From Hydnum rufescens UP504 (lineage: Eukaryota > Basidiomycota > Agaricomycetes > Cantharellales > Hydnaceae), in assembly GCA_014904985.1 (NCBI GenBank), contig MU129101.1, forward strand, positions 4,839-68,838: a DNA stretch of 64,000 nt, read 5' to 3'. Of this stretch, positions 1 to 11,744 are shown one piece after another; the stretch's first letter is position 1, and every line of letters starts with the position of its first letter. The notes under the pieces were generated by a model. That model was not told where the DNA came from and searched no databases. It saw nothing but the letters and a program-made list of their open reading frames with translations. Both the position numbers and the translations under genes were made by a program.

Positions 1-128
1 GTTGCCCCCCCCCTGCTGCAATTCCCCCCCTCTATGGTTATCCTCTCTGCTCCTTCTGCCTTGTCCGCTGTCCCCTGTGCCATGCTTCCATCCCTGCCTG
101 GGATGTGTAATGTTGTTGCCATCAACAA

Positions 129-930
129 ATGGCAGTTGATAAGCTGAAGACAGAATGCTTGACCTATATGAGCATGAGCCTTGAAGAATTCTGTCTGATG
201 GTGCATTGGCCAATGAGTTCTCGCATGCCAACAAAAAATGTCAAAGAGTCAAGGACCATATTGTGTACAAGATGTCATCTTTTAAGGACCAGTACAGGCA
301 CAAAGTCCTTGGGAATATTCATGCGGATAGCCAAGGCGTGAAATTGTTAGTGTTGATTTATCACACCCCCAATTTATTATGCTGGAATTGGTGCAAGGTA
401 TGGAACTGCACTTATCCTCCTGTGGTTTGATATGATTATCGAGCTACTTAGTGCGACTGGGAGGAACGGGGATCATCGTTGCGCGGATTACCATTGCGAC
501 CCAGATCACAGCAACTCAGGCACAGATGGGGGCTGCCCAGAGTTCGGGTGAGCGGATACCGTCCAGCCCTGCTGTCCCGCCGAGGACTTTGCCTGGGTAT
601 GGGGACACAAGAATGGCCACTGGGGGTGGGCTATTTTCTTACCACTGAGCGATTTTGAGATGCGTATTACCCCCAAGAGCAGAATGAAAGCCCGACTCTA
701 TCAGTCCTTGATTCAATGGTGTAGGGATGCTCTGCGCGCTTCCATGGTCAAGAATAGCCGCTGCGAACGTGTGAGAGGACCAGGTCTCTCGTCGCCTCTA
801 CATGGCGGTGCGTCGTCGAATTGCGGTCAGCGTGTTTGGTTGGTTTGGGTACACTGAGAGTTTGGATCTTGAATTTCTGATTCAAATCCAATATAAAATG
901 CATTGGTTCTTAGCTGCCTTGACATGGGGG
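129..930 (+). pseudogene. Fragment of unknown gene family Z, copy 1
   Basis: I do not recognise a function. The conceptual translation in several frames (for example around 206-430, with KMSSFKDQYRHKVLG) resembles the segment at 48.5-49.26 kb, which contains YRMSIYFKDYMLAQEVLE. The two also end alike, with a GFGY(T/I)E motif followed by a hydrophobic-aromatic tail (about 835-930 here). No single open frame covers the block, so introns or decay must be assumed. Its 5' part lies outside the window. It runs towards the Ulp1-like gene on the opposite strand, whereas copy 2 lies downstream of the second Ulp1-like copy in the same orientation. Similarity between the two copies is what supports it as a real, probably mobile-DNA-associated, gene. 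Confidence 0.35.
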
Positions 931-1135
931 TTTTTGGTTTGGTATCTACATTGCTCGTAGCATCATTGTTCGTCTGGGAGAGCATGATGTGATTATGATA
1001 TCTGTGTAGGTACCCTCATTGCAAAAGCAGGAGTGTAATCAGCTGGTGCCATCTGTCGCAGACTCATAATACTCGGATCCGTGAGGTCACTGTCTGGGTC
1101 CGTATGGGCGAATCCATCGTGTTTTTGGCTTTCAC

Positions 1136-1690
1136 TTATTTGCAGCAATGGGGGCAATGGGTGTGGGAGGGGTGATGGACGCAGGAGGGGTAACCTGATG
1201 GGGGGAGGCAACTGCAGCAGTGAGGGCAGCTACAGCAGGTGGGGTGACTGGAGCAGGAGGGGTGATGGGAACAAGGGGGATGACAGGAGCAGGAGGGACA
1301 ACATGAGTGGGAGGGATGATGGGAGTGGGAGGGACAATGGGTGTGGGAGGAACAATGGGAGTGGGAGGAAACAATGGGTGAGGGAGAAACAACAGGTGAG
1401 GGAGAAAACAATGGGTGAGGGAGGAATGACAGGTGAGGGAGGAACGATGGGTGAGGGAGGAATGACAGGAGCAAGAGGGGCAACAGGAGAAAGAGGGATG
1501 ATGGGAGGGAGGGAGTGGGAGGGACAGAAGGAGTGGGAGGGACAGCAGGAGTGGGAGGGACAGGGAGTGGAGGGAAGCGGAGTGGGAGGGACAGCAGGAG
1601 TGGAGGGACGCGGGAGTGGGAGGGACAGCAGGAGTGGGAGGGACAGTGGGAGCAGGAAGGGTGACAATAGGAAGCAGAGGTGGACTATCA
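1136..1690. repeat. G-rich minisatellite (GGGAGTGGGAGGGACA-like units)
   Basis: About 550 bp of degenerate tandem units built on GGGAGTGGGAGGGACA and GGGTGAGGGAGGAA. Long open frames on both strands here are a by-product of the repeat: Pro/Ser/Leu/His-rich on minus, Gly/Arg-rich on plus. It lies just 3' of the Ulp1-like domain of copy 1, where copy 2 has a Pro-rich linker (39.40-39.50 kb). It may therefore be an expanded version of that linker's coding DNA. Confidence 0.8.
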
Positions 1691-1797
1691 ACTGAGATGG
1701 AGCTGAACTTCATCTCCATTGCAGATTGCTCTCCAGCATCCACAGTGTTTGATTGGCTCCCATGACAAGAGGACTCAGCATCCAACCATGAATCCTC

Positions 1798-4700
1798 TCA
1801 TTGAACAGATGAGGGGGCAATGGAGGTCATGTCAGCAGGAATGTAATCAGACTCATCAGGGAAGATGAGAGCTGGAGGCCTGCAAGGTGGAAAAATTGAT
1901 TCCAATACGGAATCATGTTGACAGGGATAGTCGATGACCCCTTGAATTGTGTCAACTGTAAACTGAACCCTCGCTGCAACAACCTCAGTTGGGTGGAGAA
2001 CCTTCCAAGGCTGAATCCCAGCACAGTTATGAAGGTTGGCCATAACAAAAACCCCACAGTCTATGACTCCTGTCTGCTGTGGAGACTAAGTAACCACAGT
2101 CAGAAAAGAACTAGTGACAAAAGATCTCACTCACAGTCTCCTCGGACCCAACAAAAGTCCATGCCTCAAGGTCAAAAGAACATGACTCGTGGGCAGCAAG
2201 GTCTGCCAAGTATTTGGCCACAATCATCTTAATAAATTTGAAGTTGCGAAGCCAAAATATTGAGTCCAGGTACATGACAATGCATCTCTTGAAATCAATA
2301 GAGACAACTGCCCAGTGGTTCTGGGATCTGAGATGGATTGGCATGACAATTCGCTCCATGTACATAAAGACAGGATGACAAAGATTTTTGTGCCATGATG
2401 CCACTTTGGTGAAACCATCATGCAAGCATGAGAAGAAAAAAGTGTTGAAGACATGGACAGTAGGGTGAGCAAACATCTTCAGCACATCAATATACAAGTT
2501 GATGGCATCATCATTGACCTGACTGACTTGAAGCATACTGAGACCTTCAGGAGAAGGGAGGTGGTGAGGCTGTGGCTTCTGCCCATACTTCCTGTTGGCA
2601 ACATTCTGAATCTGAGCTAGGAAAAGGGTTGTTAAATTCAGCTGCACAGAAAAGTTTGAAAGCCACTTACACTCATTAGGACTATCTGGGGCAGATCTGA
2701 ATAAAGATGGCAGGCCATGAGGTCCCCAAGAGCCAAAGTCATGAGCAATGGATCCAGCAGAGGATTGACCTGTGCTGATTCTAGTGCACCAGGCACATTT
2801 GGATTCAGAAGCAGGAAAGTAGAGGGAGGAAAACTTCGAGTGCAGAAGAAGGGGCCCAGACCCAAGAACTTTGCCACCACTTTGTAGGACTGCATTGTAA
2901 GTGGTATGAAAGGGTGTTGGGGGGTTGCAGCCATCAAGGTTTCAAGAAGCGCCTGCTCTTCATAGCATAGCTTCCATCCCCATCCCCTGTATTGGGAGTA
3001 GTCCCCTGGGTAGCCACGTCTAGAGGCCAAGAACCAAGGGAAAGGATGTTCAACAGGGGGGACATACTCCACTGATATGGGGAGGAAATTATCCCCAGGT
3101 GCAGGTGTGACATTCATTGGGTTCTCCCAAGGTATCTTCGTGCAACCCACCCTGTCCCAAACTGTCTCCAACTGTGGTACAAAAACTGAGACAACAAACA
3201 CAGGAACTCCATCTCACTCTAATCCCCTGACAACCCCAAAGACATGAGAGTCCTCCATGTCATCCTCATGGAAGACAGCACCAATAAGTTTGTTATCTAC
3301 CCCAAAATGGGGACAAGGCATCCCAACTTCTCGTGAGAGGCAGGCAACAAACTTGCACATTGACCATTGTGCATATCCTCGACACAAGTAACCATACTGA
3401 AGGAATATCTCCACATCCACCATAATTCACACTTTGGTGACATATGAGTATTTAAAATGATATTGGACATCAGCACTACGATGCTTGCATGATGGGAGAG
3501 GAACAGGGACATGGAGGCCATTTCTCTGCATCTGGGAGTGCCACCCCCGGGCAAGGGTGCTTGCAGAACAAACAAAATCGGCCAGAGGATTCAAATATGA
3601 CTCCTTCAGGTAAAAGCAAGCACCCTGAGGAACCAGGTCATCGGGTCCAGGGATATTTGGATCAGTTGGGTTGCGACAAAGGTAAGGGAGGTAGGGGAGA
3701 CGTTTATTCCACTTCTGAGGGAATTGAGTGAAATCAGAGGGGTGACTAAGCTGAGAGTGACTGTGGAGGGCATATCATTGGTTAAGGCTATCAGGGGACC
3801 ATGGCCCATTGAGCATTATACTGCCTTCATATGAGGAAAAAGAAGGCTTGGGGTTTGACCAACCATCTGGGAGCTGATCAGATGTACTGGAAGGTCTGAC
3901 AACTGTTGCTGTATGTCAAGCACCAGGGTTGTTGAAAAAAACATGGCCATTCCGAATTGGAGACTAAGTACATATTAGTGATAGTGCCAAACCAGTGAGC
4001 CATAATTGTATATCTAGTTAGGCCCTTTTGCCTTGCTTTTATTTAGTCTAAGAGTGGGTTTTTAGGTGGGGGCCCCTGGGGCCCACTGGGTGATTTCATG
4101 GCATGAGACAAGGGCATGGAGCCTGCCCTTACCTTAGACTGCCAGTGGGACTTAGAGATTCTCAGAGTTGCAGGACAGCAGGCCATATGGGCTTATTGGG
4201 GGTAATGTGTTCCACTATATGGTACATACCTGGTCAGCAGGAGGTTGAGGTTGAGATTGAGCACAGGGAGAGGAGGGAGGAGCACTTGGTGGAGGGGCAG
4301 GTCACCAGATTCATTCACCAGTCATTGCATTATTGACTTGTTTATTTATTTATTTAGAAATTCTATTAACAAAAAAGAAATACCACACCCATAGTGGGCA
4401 TCTGTAGGAATCAGAAAAGAAACTACTTAGTAGCACCACACACCCACAGGCAGGTGTGTGGTACTGTCCATAGAAATCAAAAAAAAAAAAAACCAAAAAG
4501 AACTACTTGGTGGGGGTGTGTACTGGTCCACAGAAATTAAAATTAAAATAAAATAAAAAAGAACTATTTAGTAGCACACCTGCTATGGTGGGTGTGGTAC
4601 CAGGGGCATGGCTTGGTGGTTCACCTTTGGGCAGGTCATCTCATTTGCGGGTTTTGTTCCCAGATTTCATTTGGGGTGTGGGTTGCTGTTCTCGTGTATT

Positions 4701-7700
4701 TGTTTGGTGGCATTGTGGGTCTTCATCGAGGGTTCAAAAGAATACCTATGATAATAAGTAATAAGTTAGTAAAAAAAGAAAAACCCTGCAAAAGGAGCAG
4801 CACATGCTGCTCCTTTTGCGCAGTCATACTTATATACAGGGAATACTAACCTTGAAAATTATCACACCTGCCAAAGCAGGTGTGGGGTTCATCTGGGACT
4901 TCTGTGGCCTCATTGTGTGTGGGTTTCATTTATATGTTGTGGGAAATCGAGGGTCAGGGGGTATAGGTGGCTGCGTGGTCCCGTGTTTTGCCCTGGGCCT
5001 GATCTGTGCATTCGTCAGGTCAGATATCATGCAGTAAATGTACCTAGAATAATGATATGTTAGTAAAGAAAAAAAACAAAGGCAATGCCAAAAGAGCAGC
5101 CAGGGCTGCTCTTTTGGTGTTGCGGTACAGCACATAATCAAAAAAAACTCACCTACTAGTACCACACACCCGCTTCGGCAGGTGTATGGTACGCAATTTC
5201 ATTGATCATCGTTTCGGGGGGCAGGCACTAGTGGCTTGGGTGGCTGCACATTGAATGTCACACTGGGGGCTCATCCATGTCTTCATCAGCTTGTCGGGTG
5301 GGTTTTCATGGAGGGAATGTACCTAGAAGAACAAATGATAATACATTAGTAAAACAAAAAAGAGAGCAGAGGTGCCAAAAGAGCAGCTTCTGCTGCTCCT
5401 TTGGCACTGGTGGGATTAGACATACCTGATGTCACCACACACCTGCTGAAGTGGGTGTGTGGCGTATCTGATTTGTCGTCGTATTATAGTTCTTGAGGCT
5501 CAGGGGTTGGGGTCTGATTGGCTGCGCGCTCCGTATTTCACTGTAGGCCTTCTCTGGCCATTCGTCAGATGGGGTTTCATGGAGAGAGAGAGGAGCTAGA
5601 GTAAGGAGTACGTTAGTAAACAAAAAAAAGAATTCAAGCAACGCCAAAAGAGCAGCTGTTGCTGCTCTTTTGGCATTGTCATACACCCTGCAATAAAAAA
5701 GACTCACCTAATATTGCCACACACCTGCCAAAGTGGGTGTGTGGCACCGTATTTGTTTTGTAAGGTGTGGATAATCAAGAGTCAGGGGTCTGGGTGGCTG
5801 CATGCTGCCGTGTTTCACCCTGGGCCTGATCTGTGCATTCGTCGGGTCGGGTATTGCACAGTGGAGGTACCTAGAATAACAATGCATTAGTAAACAAAAA
5901 AAAAATCCAAGACAATGCCAAAAGAGCAGCAGGGGCTGCTCTTTTGGCATCATGGTACACCGTGTAGTGAGAAGGTACACCCCATACCAAAAAAAAAACA
6001 CACCTGATATTGCCACACACCCACTGAAGCAGGTGTGTGGCACCATATTTGTTTCATCCTTGTATACATCATGGAAAATCGAGGGTTGGGGGGTATGGGT
6101 GGCTGTGCAGTCCTGTGTCTTGTCCTGGACCTGGCCTGTGCATCAATTGGGTTGGATATCATGCAGTGAATGTACCTAGGATAAGAATATGTTAGTAAAG
6201 GAAAAAAAAGTGAAGGCAATGCCAAAAAAGCAGCTGGGGCTGCTCTTTTGGCATTGCCGTACACCCTGTAATGAAGAAAAACACACCTAATATTGCCACA
6301 CACCCGCTTCGGCAGGTGTGTGGCACTGCGTTTGTTTTGTCGTATGTTGCGGATATACGACCATTGGAGTCTTGAGTGGCTGCACCTGCCACTGTATTTC
6401 GCCCAGGGTCCTGTCGGTGCATTCTTCAGGTGGGGTTTCACAGAGTGAGAAGGGACCTAGAATAATAGTAAAAAATAATTCAAGCAATGCCAAAAGAGCA
6501 GCTAGTGCTGCTCTTTTGGCATCACGGTACACCCCATAAAAAGAAAACTCACCTAATAGTGCCACACACCCACCTCAGCAGGTGTGTGGCACTGTTGTGC
6601 TTGCTTCAGGCTCAATGTTGAGTAGAATCTGAAGATCCTACTCAATGCCAGGACTTTCTGAACTCAAAAGAGTGCCCAATTAGGGGCAGTACCAACTCAT
6701 ATGGATAGATAATAAATACCTAGATAAAAAATAGATAATAAATACTAAATATCTGTCTAAAACGGGTGCAGGAATAAATGATAGTCTGTTGGATTGCACT
6801 AAGGCACCATGTGCAAAGAGGAATTGGGTGACTTCCATGCATTATAATTGGCCAAAATTTGAGTATCTTGGTGGGATGTATATACATTTTATGTTGATGA
6901 AATGAATTGGACGATCACCCCAATTTTCAGTTTCTCGTGCCTTCAATTTCCTATTCAGGAAATTGAAGGCACAAGAAACTGAAAATTGGCATGATCATCC
7001 AATTTGTTTCATCAACATAAAATGTATATACATCCCACCAAGATACTCAAATTTTGGCCAATTATAATGCATGGAAGTCGCCCAATTCCTCTTTGCACAT
7101 GGTGCCTTAGTGCAATCCAACAGACTATCATTTATTCCTCCACCTGTTTTAGACAGATACTTAGTATTTATTATCTATCCATATGAGTTGGTACTGCCCC
7201 TAATTGGGTGCTCTTTTGAGCCCGGAAAGTCCCGGCGTTGAGTTGTTTGTTTTGATGATTACCTAAGCTACCTTGTTTGTATATAGGACAACCCACAGGA
7301 TCCCGCAGAACTAGAACAGGACCACACACCTGCCACGGCAGGTGCATGGTCCTATAGGTGAGTTCCCTCCTACTATATACAGTCGTGCAAAAAGGGCAGC
7401 AAAAGCTGCCCTTTTTGCACTCCTTTAACATTTTAACTAACATACATATTATTTCCATTCTAGGTTTAAGGTTGTCATGAATAACGATGATACAAAACAC
7501 CTGGAAATCAATGCAGGCCGAAATCCATCCAAGACCCCGCATACATGCGCAGCCCCCAAACCCACATGACGACAGATAAAACACGGCACCACACACCCGC
7601 TGTGGCGGGTGTGTGGTGCTATCTGGTGAGTTCCATCCCCCAATAGATACAGCCGCGCAAGAAGGGCAGCTGTTGCTGCCCTTTTGCACTCTTTGACATT

Positions 7701-9118
7701 TGAAACTAACATACTATATGCACCAAAGGGCAATGTGTCAAATGGCAATGCATCAAACAAGCACATGACAGACGAGAATGTGCCCAGCGAGTGGCCCTGG
7801 GAACCACACCCACCACAGCAGGTGTGGCCTATATACGGTGAGCCCCCACCCCCATGACCTTGCATATTAAAACCCAGCTGACAATACACAGGGTATATAA
7901 AGTACCACACACCCGCCGCTGCGGGTGTGTGGTACTACAAGGTGAGGTTTTTTTTATGAATCCTGCAGTGCAAGAAGAGCAGCATAAGCTGCTCTTCTTG
8001 TGATGCTTTATTGTCTAACTAACATATTGTTTTTTCCCTAGATCTTGGACTCGAATCCAAATGAACCCCAACCCCAAACCTGCCAAATGAACACCCAGCG
8101 AATGAAGATCCGGTGAGCCGAACCCTGCAACCCCAAACCCACCAAACGAACACCCAGCAAATGAAGATCCAGCAAGCTGAACCCCGTGACCCACCCAATG
8201 ACCTGAACCCGCCAAGCTGAACCCCATGACCCCAAACCCGCCAAACCAAGCCAAACCCCCCCACATGAAGGTAAGGTTTTTTTTCCTTTGGCTACGATCA
8301 TGCAAGAAGAGCAGCCTCTGGCTGTTCTTCTTGGGCACATGGGTGAGCCTATCATTGTATATAATAATAACATTAGTAATAATGATAATAATAATAATAA
8401 TAAATAAATAATCCATGGCTAGGGGCCCCAGGGGCCCCTGGGCTGCTTGAGGGGCTGCTTGGGGGCCCCTTGATTGTATTGCAGGGGCCCCCGGGGGCCC
8501 CCTGGTGTAAACATCTAGTTAGATATGATAAATGCAATGCTCATCATATCTAATATGATATGGAAAAGTGGCTGACCAGGCTGGATAGTGCAACAAGCAC
8601 AGTAGGACAGAAATGTACTAATCTCACCTGATATCTTGGCTGAGGCAAGGGTGAGCAAGAAGAGGTCCAGATATTCTTTGATTGGATGGTGGGTGGTCTT
8701 CGACAGCTGTCCTGAGCCCACCCATGTCAAGGGTTCTGTGATATCTGCAGTTAAGGTACATAAGACAAGTCATGCAACATAAGCTGACCCATGTATGCTC
8801 AGCAGAAGATTCTAACAACTCCCAGGTAACGAGGAGAGTAGATAAGGAAACCACATTCCATGTTGGAAGCACCGAACTAACAAGTTCTTGATCCTCACAA
8901 GGACGATGCGACACTCCAGAGGGTATCACAGCATCCCCAGCAGGGGGATCTTGAACCATTGAATCATCACTACAGCCAAGTTGCTGACCCTCACAGGGAT
9001 GATGCAATGCTCCAGAGGGCATTGCAGCATCCTCAGCAGGGGGGTCGTGTATATGGCTTGCAGAAAAAGACAACATAGAGGTTGGAAATCCCTGAGCACC
9101 AGATCCTGTGAATTTCAC
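1798..9118 (-). CDS. Ulp1-like (C48) cysteine peptidase gene, copy 1, with element A in an intron
   Basis: Multi-exon minus-strand gene. The N-terminal exon (9118-8624) carries repeated DPPAEDA...PSGA..HPCE motifs. Middle exons (3809-3214, then 3201-2638) encode a long uncharacterised region shared with copy 2. The C48 core lies at 2647-1798. The catalytic triad is visible: His in QNHWAVV (codon at 2316-2318), Asp in MYLDSI (2264-2266) and Cys in QQTGVIDCGVF (2056-2058). Proteins of this family cleave SUMO-type isopeptide bonds, and related domains occur in several transposon families. Element A (3988-8583) plus one target duplication lies inside what reads as an intron: donor CAGGTGAG near 8630, acceptor TACTTAG near 3960. 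The gene may thus still be spliced correctly. Exon borders and the C-terminus, in or beyond the G-rich minisatellite, are uncertain. Confidence 0.6.
3988..4002 (+). repeat. Left TIR of element A
   Basis: CAAACCAGTGAGCCA, the divergent end. It directly follows target duplication GATAGTGC at 3980-3987. Confidence 0.75.
4332..6600 (-). repeat. Element A, left hairpin-intron array (minus-oriented)
   Basis: Tandem modules of about 280 bp. Exonic hairpins (CACACACC...GGTGTGTG) lie near 4434, 4580, 4862, 5160, 5434, 5716, 6013, 6295 and 6559. Intronic hairpins (GCCAAAAGAGCAGC / GCTGCTCTTTTGGC in this array) lie near 4787, 5082, 5370, 5635, 5913, 6216 and 6484. On the minus strand each exonic hairpin is followed by a donor such as GGTGAGT. 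Each intronic hairpin is followed by ACTAA(C/T) and then TTCTAGGT. The outermost modules (4330-4610) are decayed and A/T-rich. Confidence 0.85.
6643..7242. repeat. Element A core: ~600-bp palindrome
   Basis: A near-perfect inverted repeat with arms of roughly 300 bp and a 4-nt centre (ATTC at 6953-6956, flanked by CTTCAATTTCCT and AGGAAATTGAAG). The modules on either side point away from it, so it is the natural place for a two-way promoter. As RNA or cruciform DNA it would form a very long hairpin. No coding capacity is evident. Confidence 0.85.
7318..8340 (+). repeat. Element A, right hairpin-intron array (plus-oriented)
   Basis: Exonic hairpins lie near 7320, 7590, 7802 and 7902. Intronic hairpins lie near 7384, 7654, 7970 and 8303. 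Donors of the form AGGTGAG follow the exonic hairpins (for example 7359 and 7623). Branch/acceptor strings TAACTAACATA...TTCCCTAG follow the intronic ones (about 8018-8041). The exon-like segment 8042-8265 is a mini-repeat of CCCAAACC(C/T)GCCAAATGAA type. Near the end the module is followed by an AT microsatellite (8360-8412). Confidence 0.85.
8419..8506. repeat. Subterminal GGGGCCCC cluster of element A
   Basis: Several overlapping GGGGCCCC / GGGGGCCCCC palindromes lie just inside the right end. A matching but smaller cluster lies inside the left end (4062-4095). Similar clusters occur at the same relative place in B, C and F. They may be binding sites for the transposase; this is inference from position. 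Confidence 0.75.
8569..8583 (-). repeat. Right TIR of element A
   Basis: Read inward: CAGCCTGGTCAGCCA, identical to the left end of element B. Followed by target duplication GATAGTGC at 8584-8591. Confidence 0.85.
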
Positions 9119-9449
9119 CTAGCCCATTTTGGGCCTGAATCCCATTTAGATTATGTTTAATCGGTAGAAAGGGGCCTCAAAATAGCAGTAAAAAACAATT
9201 AGTAGGATCCCAACCATACCTCCATCAGTGAGATGAAAACACTCACAGAGATATGGAACTATATGGAACTACTAAGAGATTGTGATGGCAGCAGAACTGA
9301 TTAACCTAGTGTAACCTCATTCCTTGCTTAAACAACAATTTTGGTTCAAAATCATGCAGGAATTCTGGGCTGGTTTAGGGATAGATAAAAATCATTGATG
9401 ACTAAAGCAAGCACCAACACTCCCTTTCCCTTTCCTCAAATTTGCCATA

Positions 9450-10558
9450 ATGGCTACCCTGATTTCTGATCTTGATCTGGCCTACAACCAGATCCTTAGT
9501 GCCAGTGGTCTCTTCATCATCCAGGACAGTATGGCCAGTGGGTGTGCAAAACCCACATCAGTGTTTGTGACAGCATTTCTTCAAGTGATGTTGGAGTGTG
9601 CCCCACCAGAAGGCCACCAGTATGTCATCAATGTAATCAATATGACAAAAGGGGTCCCCAAGGCACTTCAGTCACTTGCTTCCTTCTGGTTTCATTGGTT
9701 CATTATACCTAGTGTGTAGCCTTGATAACCCATCAGCACATCAGTCAAGTCTTTGACAACGGGAATAGTGAAGGCACTGGGCACAAGGACTCCGAGTCAT
9801 TACAGTGCAGATACTCAAAACTTTTCAGCCCCTGTTGAGGTTGAGCTGGCATCCAGGACCAAAAAATTCGATGATGCTGTGAAATTGCTTGCTCATTCAA
9901 TTTGTTCAAATATGGGTAGCTGATACAGTGATACTAGGTCAAGGAATGGGAAGGCTATCATACATCCATTTGCTGGGAAGCATTGGAAGAATGTGAAACA
10001 GATGAACCTATCACTCCAGTACAGATCAGTCATATCATCCCCCTCTCCATGAATTCACCAAAGAAAGTTAGTCCATGATCTGTGCCCTCTTGCAACTTCC
10101 ATGTTAACTGGACCCTAGGCCACTGATCTTCGCTGGATGTGGGACATTATTCAAAGCTATGGAGGACTTCAACCTGGTGAGCTCACAGGTGATTGGATCA
10201 ATGAACCTTTTAATTGCCTGGTATTCAGATACCTTGAGCACTTCACATTTGATACTTTCTGGTGGTCTCTCATTCCAGATGTAAGCTTTGTCATGGTAGA
10301 GCTTATCCAACTCTAACAATTTCATCTCAGCCCAAAAATAATCCACCCCTTCCACACCACTATGTAGTCAAAACGTTCTCTGGGCATCACCCAATTTCAG
10401 GAACACCCAAGGAGGGAACTGCCATTAAATTTGTTGATCATCATAATGAAAATGACACTGAAGACCTGCCCAATCCTCAATTCTTGAGGCTTCATGCAGC
10501 AGTCGCCAGAGTAATCCATATGAGCAGCGCTGCAGAGTATGTTGAAAACTACCTATGA
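9450..10558 (+). CDS. HNH-type gene, copy 1 (degraded)
   Basis: Resembles a common basidiomycete family of uncharacterised proteins with an HNH nuclease-like core. The N-terminal exon (9450-9716) ends ...QSLASFWFHWFIIPS and matches copy 2 (25666-25947). The core motif ISHIIPLS is at about 10023-10047 and has the family's typical AHIIP(W/F)S form. It is followed by GELTGDWINEPFN and by FWWSLIPD just before a GTAAGC donor (10281). The last exon (10357-10555) reads DLPNPQFLRLHAAVARVIHMS, the conserved LxLHxAxAxIxHxSGA pattern. The middle part needs frame changes or introns not all of which I can place, and stops are present, so it may be a pseudogene. It is divergent from the Ulp1-like gene. Confidence 0.5.
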
Positions 10559-10559
10559 G

Positions 10560-11190
10560 ATCTTTGAGACACATGCGAACTTTGCTTCCAATGGGACAAC
10601 CTTGACTATGCAATTATTTACAGTTCACTCCCTGGCGAAGGTATGATATTGTTGGCCTCAGCTGCGATAAATAACTGTTCTGAAACATTTCTCATGCACA
10701 CATGTAGCTCATTATGGTGTAACACCATGATTTTTCCTTCATGCTTTGTTAGTTGTGATGATGTTGTACATGCCATAAGTGCATGAAAGAAATTTTATGT
10801 TACAATCCCTCTTCTGTTACTATGCATTATGCTGAAAAAATGGATGTAAACATGCCCTTGGAAAGCTCTGAGAAGCTCTATTTTCCCTTCAGCTATCTGT
10901 GGAAAACTTTTTCCCTTGCACTTACTTGCCAAAAGAAGAATGGTATCAGACACCAGATATCAATGTACCATGCAGGTTGAGTCTTTACTTATCCTCAGTG
11001 ATTAGGCCCTTTATTTTCCTTTGTCTCCTATGTGCATGACTCCATTTTATCAAGCTACCTCTGGAACAGATTTTGAGGCCCCTATGCTGGACTCAAGGAG
11101 GTATGAAAGCCCCCTCCAGCTGTTATGTTATTTCTCATATTGTTACACTGTAGTTTTGAGGCATTACATTACGTGTACAGTACTATCATA
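10560..11190. other. Gene-free stretch
   Basis: A/T-rich DNA with no supported gene. Short open frames (10783-10980, 11021-11221) have no recognisable content. It matches in part the sequence downstream of HNH copy 2 (the TATGATATTGTTGGC-like string near 10640 and near 28510), so it is probably shared 3' flank. Confidence 0.5.
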
Positions 11191-11193
11191 TAA

Positions 11194-11391
11194 GGGCCCA
11201 TTCAATACCCCAGAAATATGACCTCAAAACATGTTTCTCAATATAAAATATTTAGGTTGTTTTGCCATTAGGGTGTTTCATGATAGTGCTCAAAACAAAC
11301 ATCAAAACACTGTTTTGGAGACCAACTATATCTATTTTGAGTAGTTTTTGGTACCATTTAAGAAATGTTTCTGGGGTATCCAAATGGGCCC
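11194..11391. mobile_element. PIF/Harbinger-like MITE
   Basis: 198 bp with terminal inverted repeats GGGCCCATTCAATACCCCAG on the left and GGGCCCATTTGGATACCCCA read inward from the right. It is flanked by a 3-bp TAA duplication (11191-11193, 11392-11394). TWA duplications and GGGCC..TTTGGAT ends are typical of PIF/Harbinger elements. No coding capacity. Confidence 0.8.
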
Positions 11392-11608
11392 TAAGTGTGT
11401 TTGGATGAAATCCCAGGGTCCTGTTGAGTTGGCCGAGTTGATAAAAAAAAGAAAGCAGGCACCCACTCAAGTTAATGAGTTCTATTACCTGTACACTTTC
11501 CTACTTAGTCTCAAAAGTCAGTCCAGAGCACGGCAGAAGCTTCCGTTCCAACCAAAGGAATCTGGGTTTTGCCATCCTTCTGTGACCACTGCACTGACCA
11601 CTCCAAGC

Positions 11609-11655
11609 CAGACGTTGGGCTACACTTTGTGTTGTGGCTTTCTGTCAGCAGGAAT
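11609..11655 (+). repeat. Single unit of the GGCTACACTT repeat family
   Basis: Core GACGTTGGGCTACACTTTGTG followed by TTGTGGCTTTC(T)GTCAGCAGGA, as in the tandem arrays at 12.9-15.4, 21.7-22.4 and 49.4-49.9 kb. It lies just upstream of gene Y copy 1. The equivalent unit also lies upstream of Y copy 2 (about 29990-30030). Confidence 0.7.
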
Positions 11656-11744
11656 ACCTCTTCAATGCCATCCCCTTGATCTCTTTCCCTCCCATCTCAT
11701 CGTTATTGCCATTCAACACATGACTCAATTTAACCTGGATCAAA

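Larger units (their letters stand above)
3988..8583. mobile_element. Element A: hairpin-intron array DNA transposon
   Basis: 4596 bp, flanked by the 8-bp duplication GATAGTGC (3980-3987 and 8584-8591). Terminal repeats are CAAACCAGTGAGCCA on the left and, read inward from the right, CAGCCTGGTCAGCCA. Beyond the TIRs both ends have (A)TCTAGTTAG-type and GGGCCCC motifs. The interior is two opposed arrays of hairpin modules around a ~600-bp palindromic core. The homologous gene at 31.9-32.1 kb has no element at this position, which serves as a natural empty site. No transposase frame is present, so it should be non-autonomous. The family is unknown to me; 8-bp duplications fit KDZ/Zisupton or hAT enzymes. 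Confidence 0.85.

Noticed and set aside
1132..1785. Proline/serine-rich 217-residue protein on the minus strand
   Set aside because: The frame consists almost wholly of a G-rich minisatellite, and other frames of the same DNA are equally open.
3988..8583. Helitron or CACTA identity for the array elements
   Set aside because: There is no CTRR-with-hairpin end or AT-target without duplication (Helitron), and no CACTA end or 3-bp duplication. Clear TIRs and 8-bp duplications are present instead.
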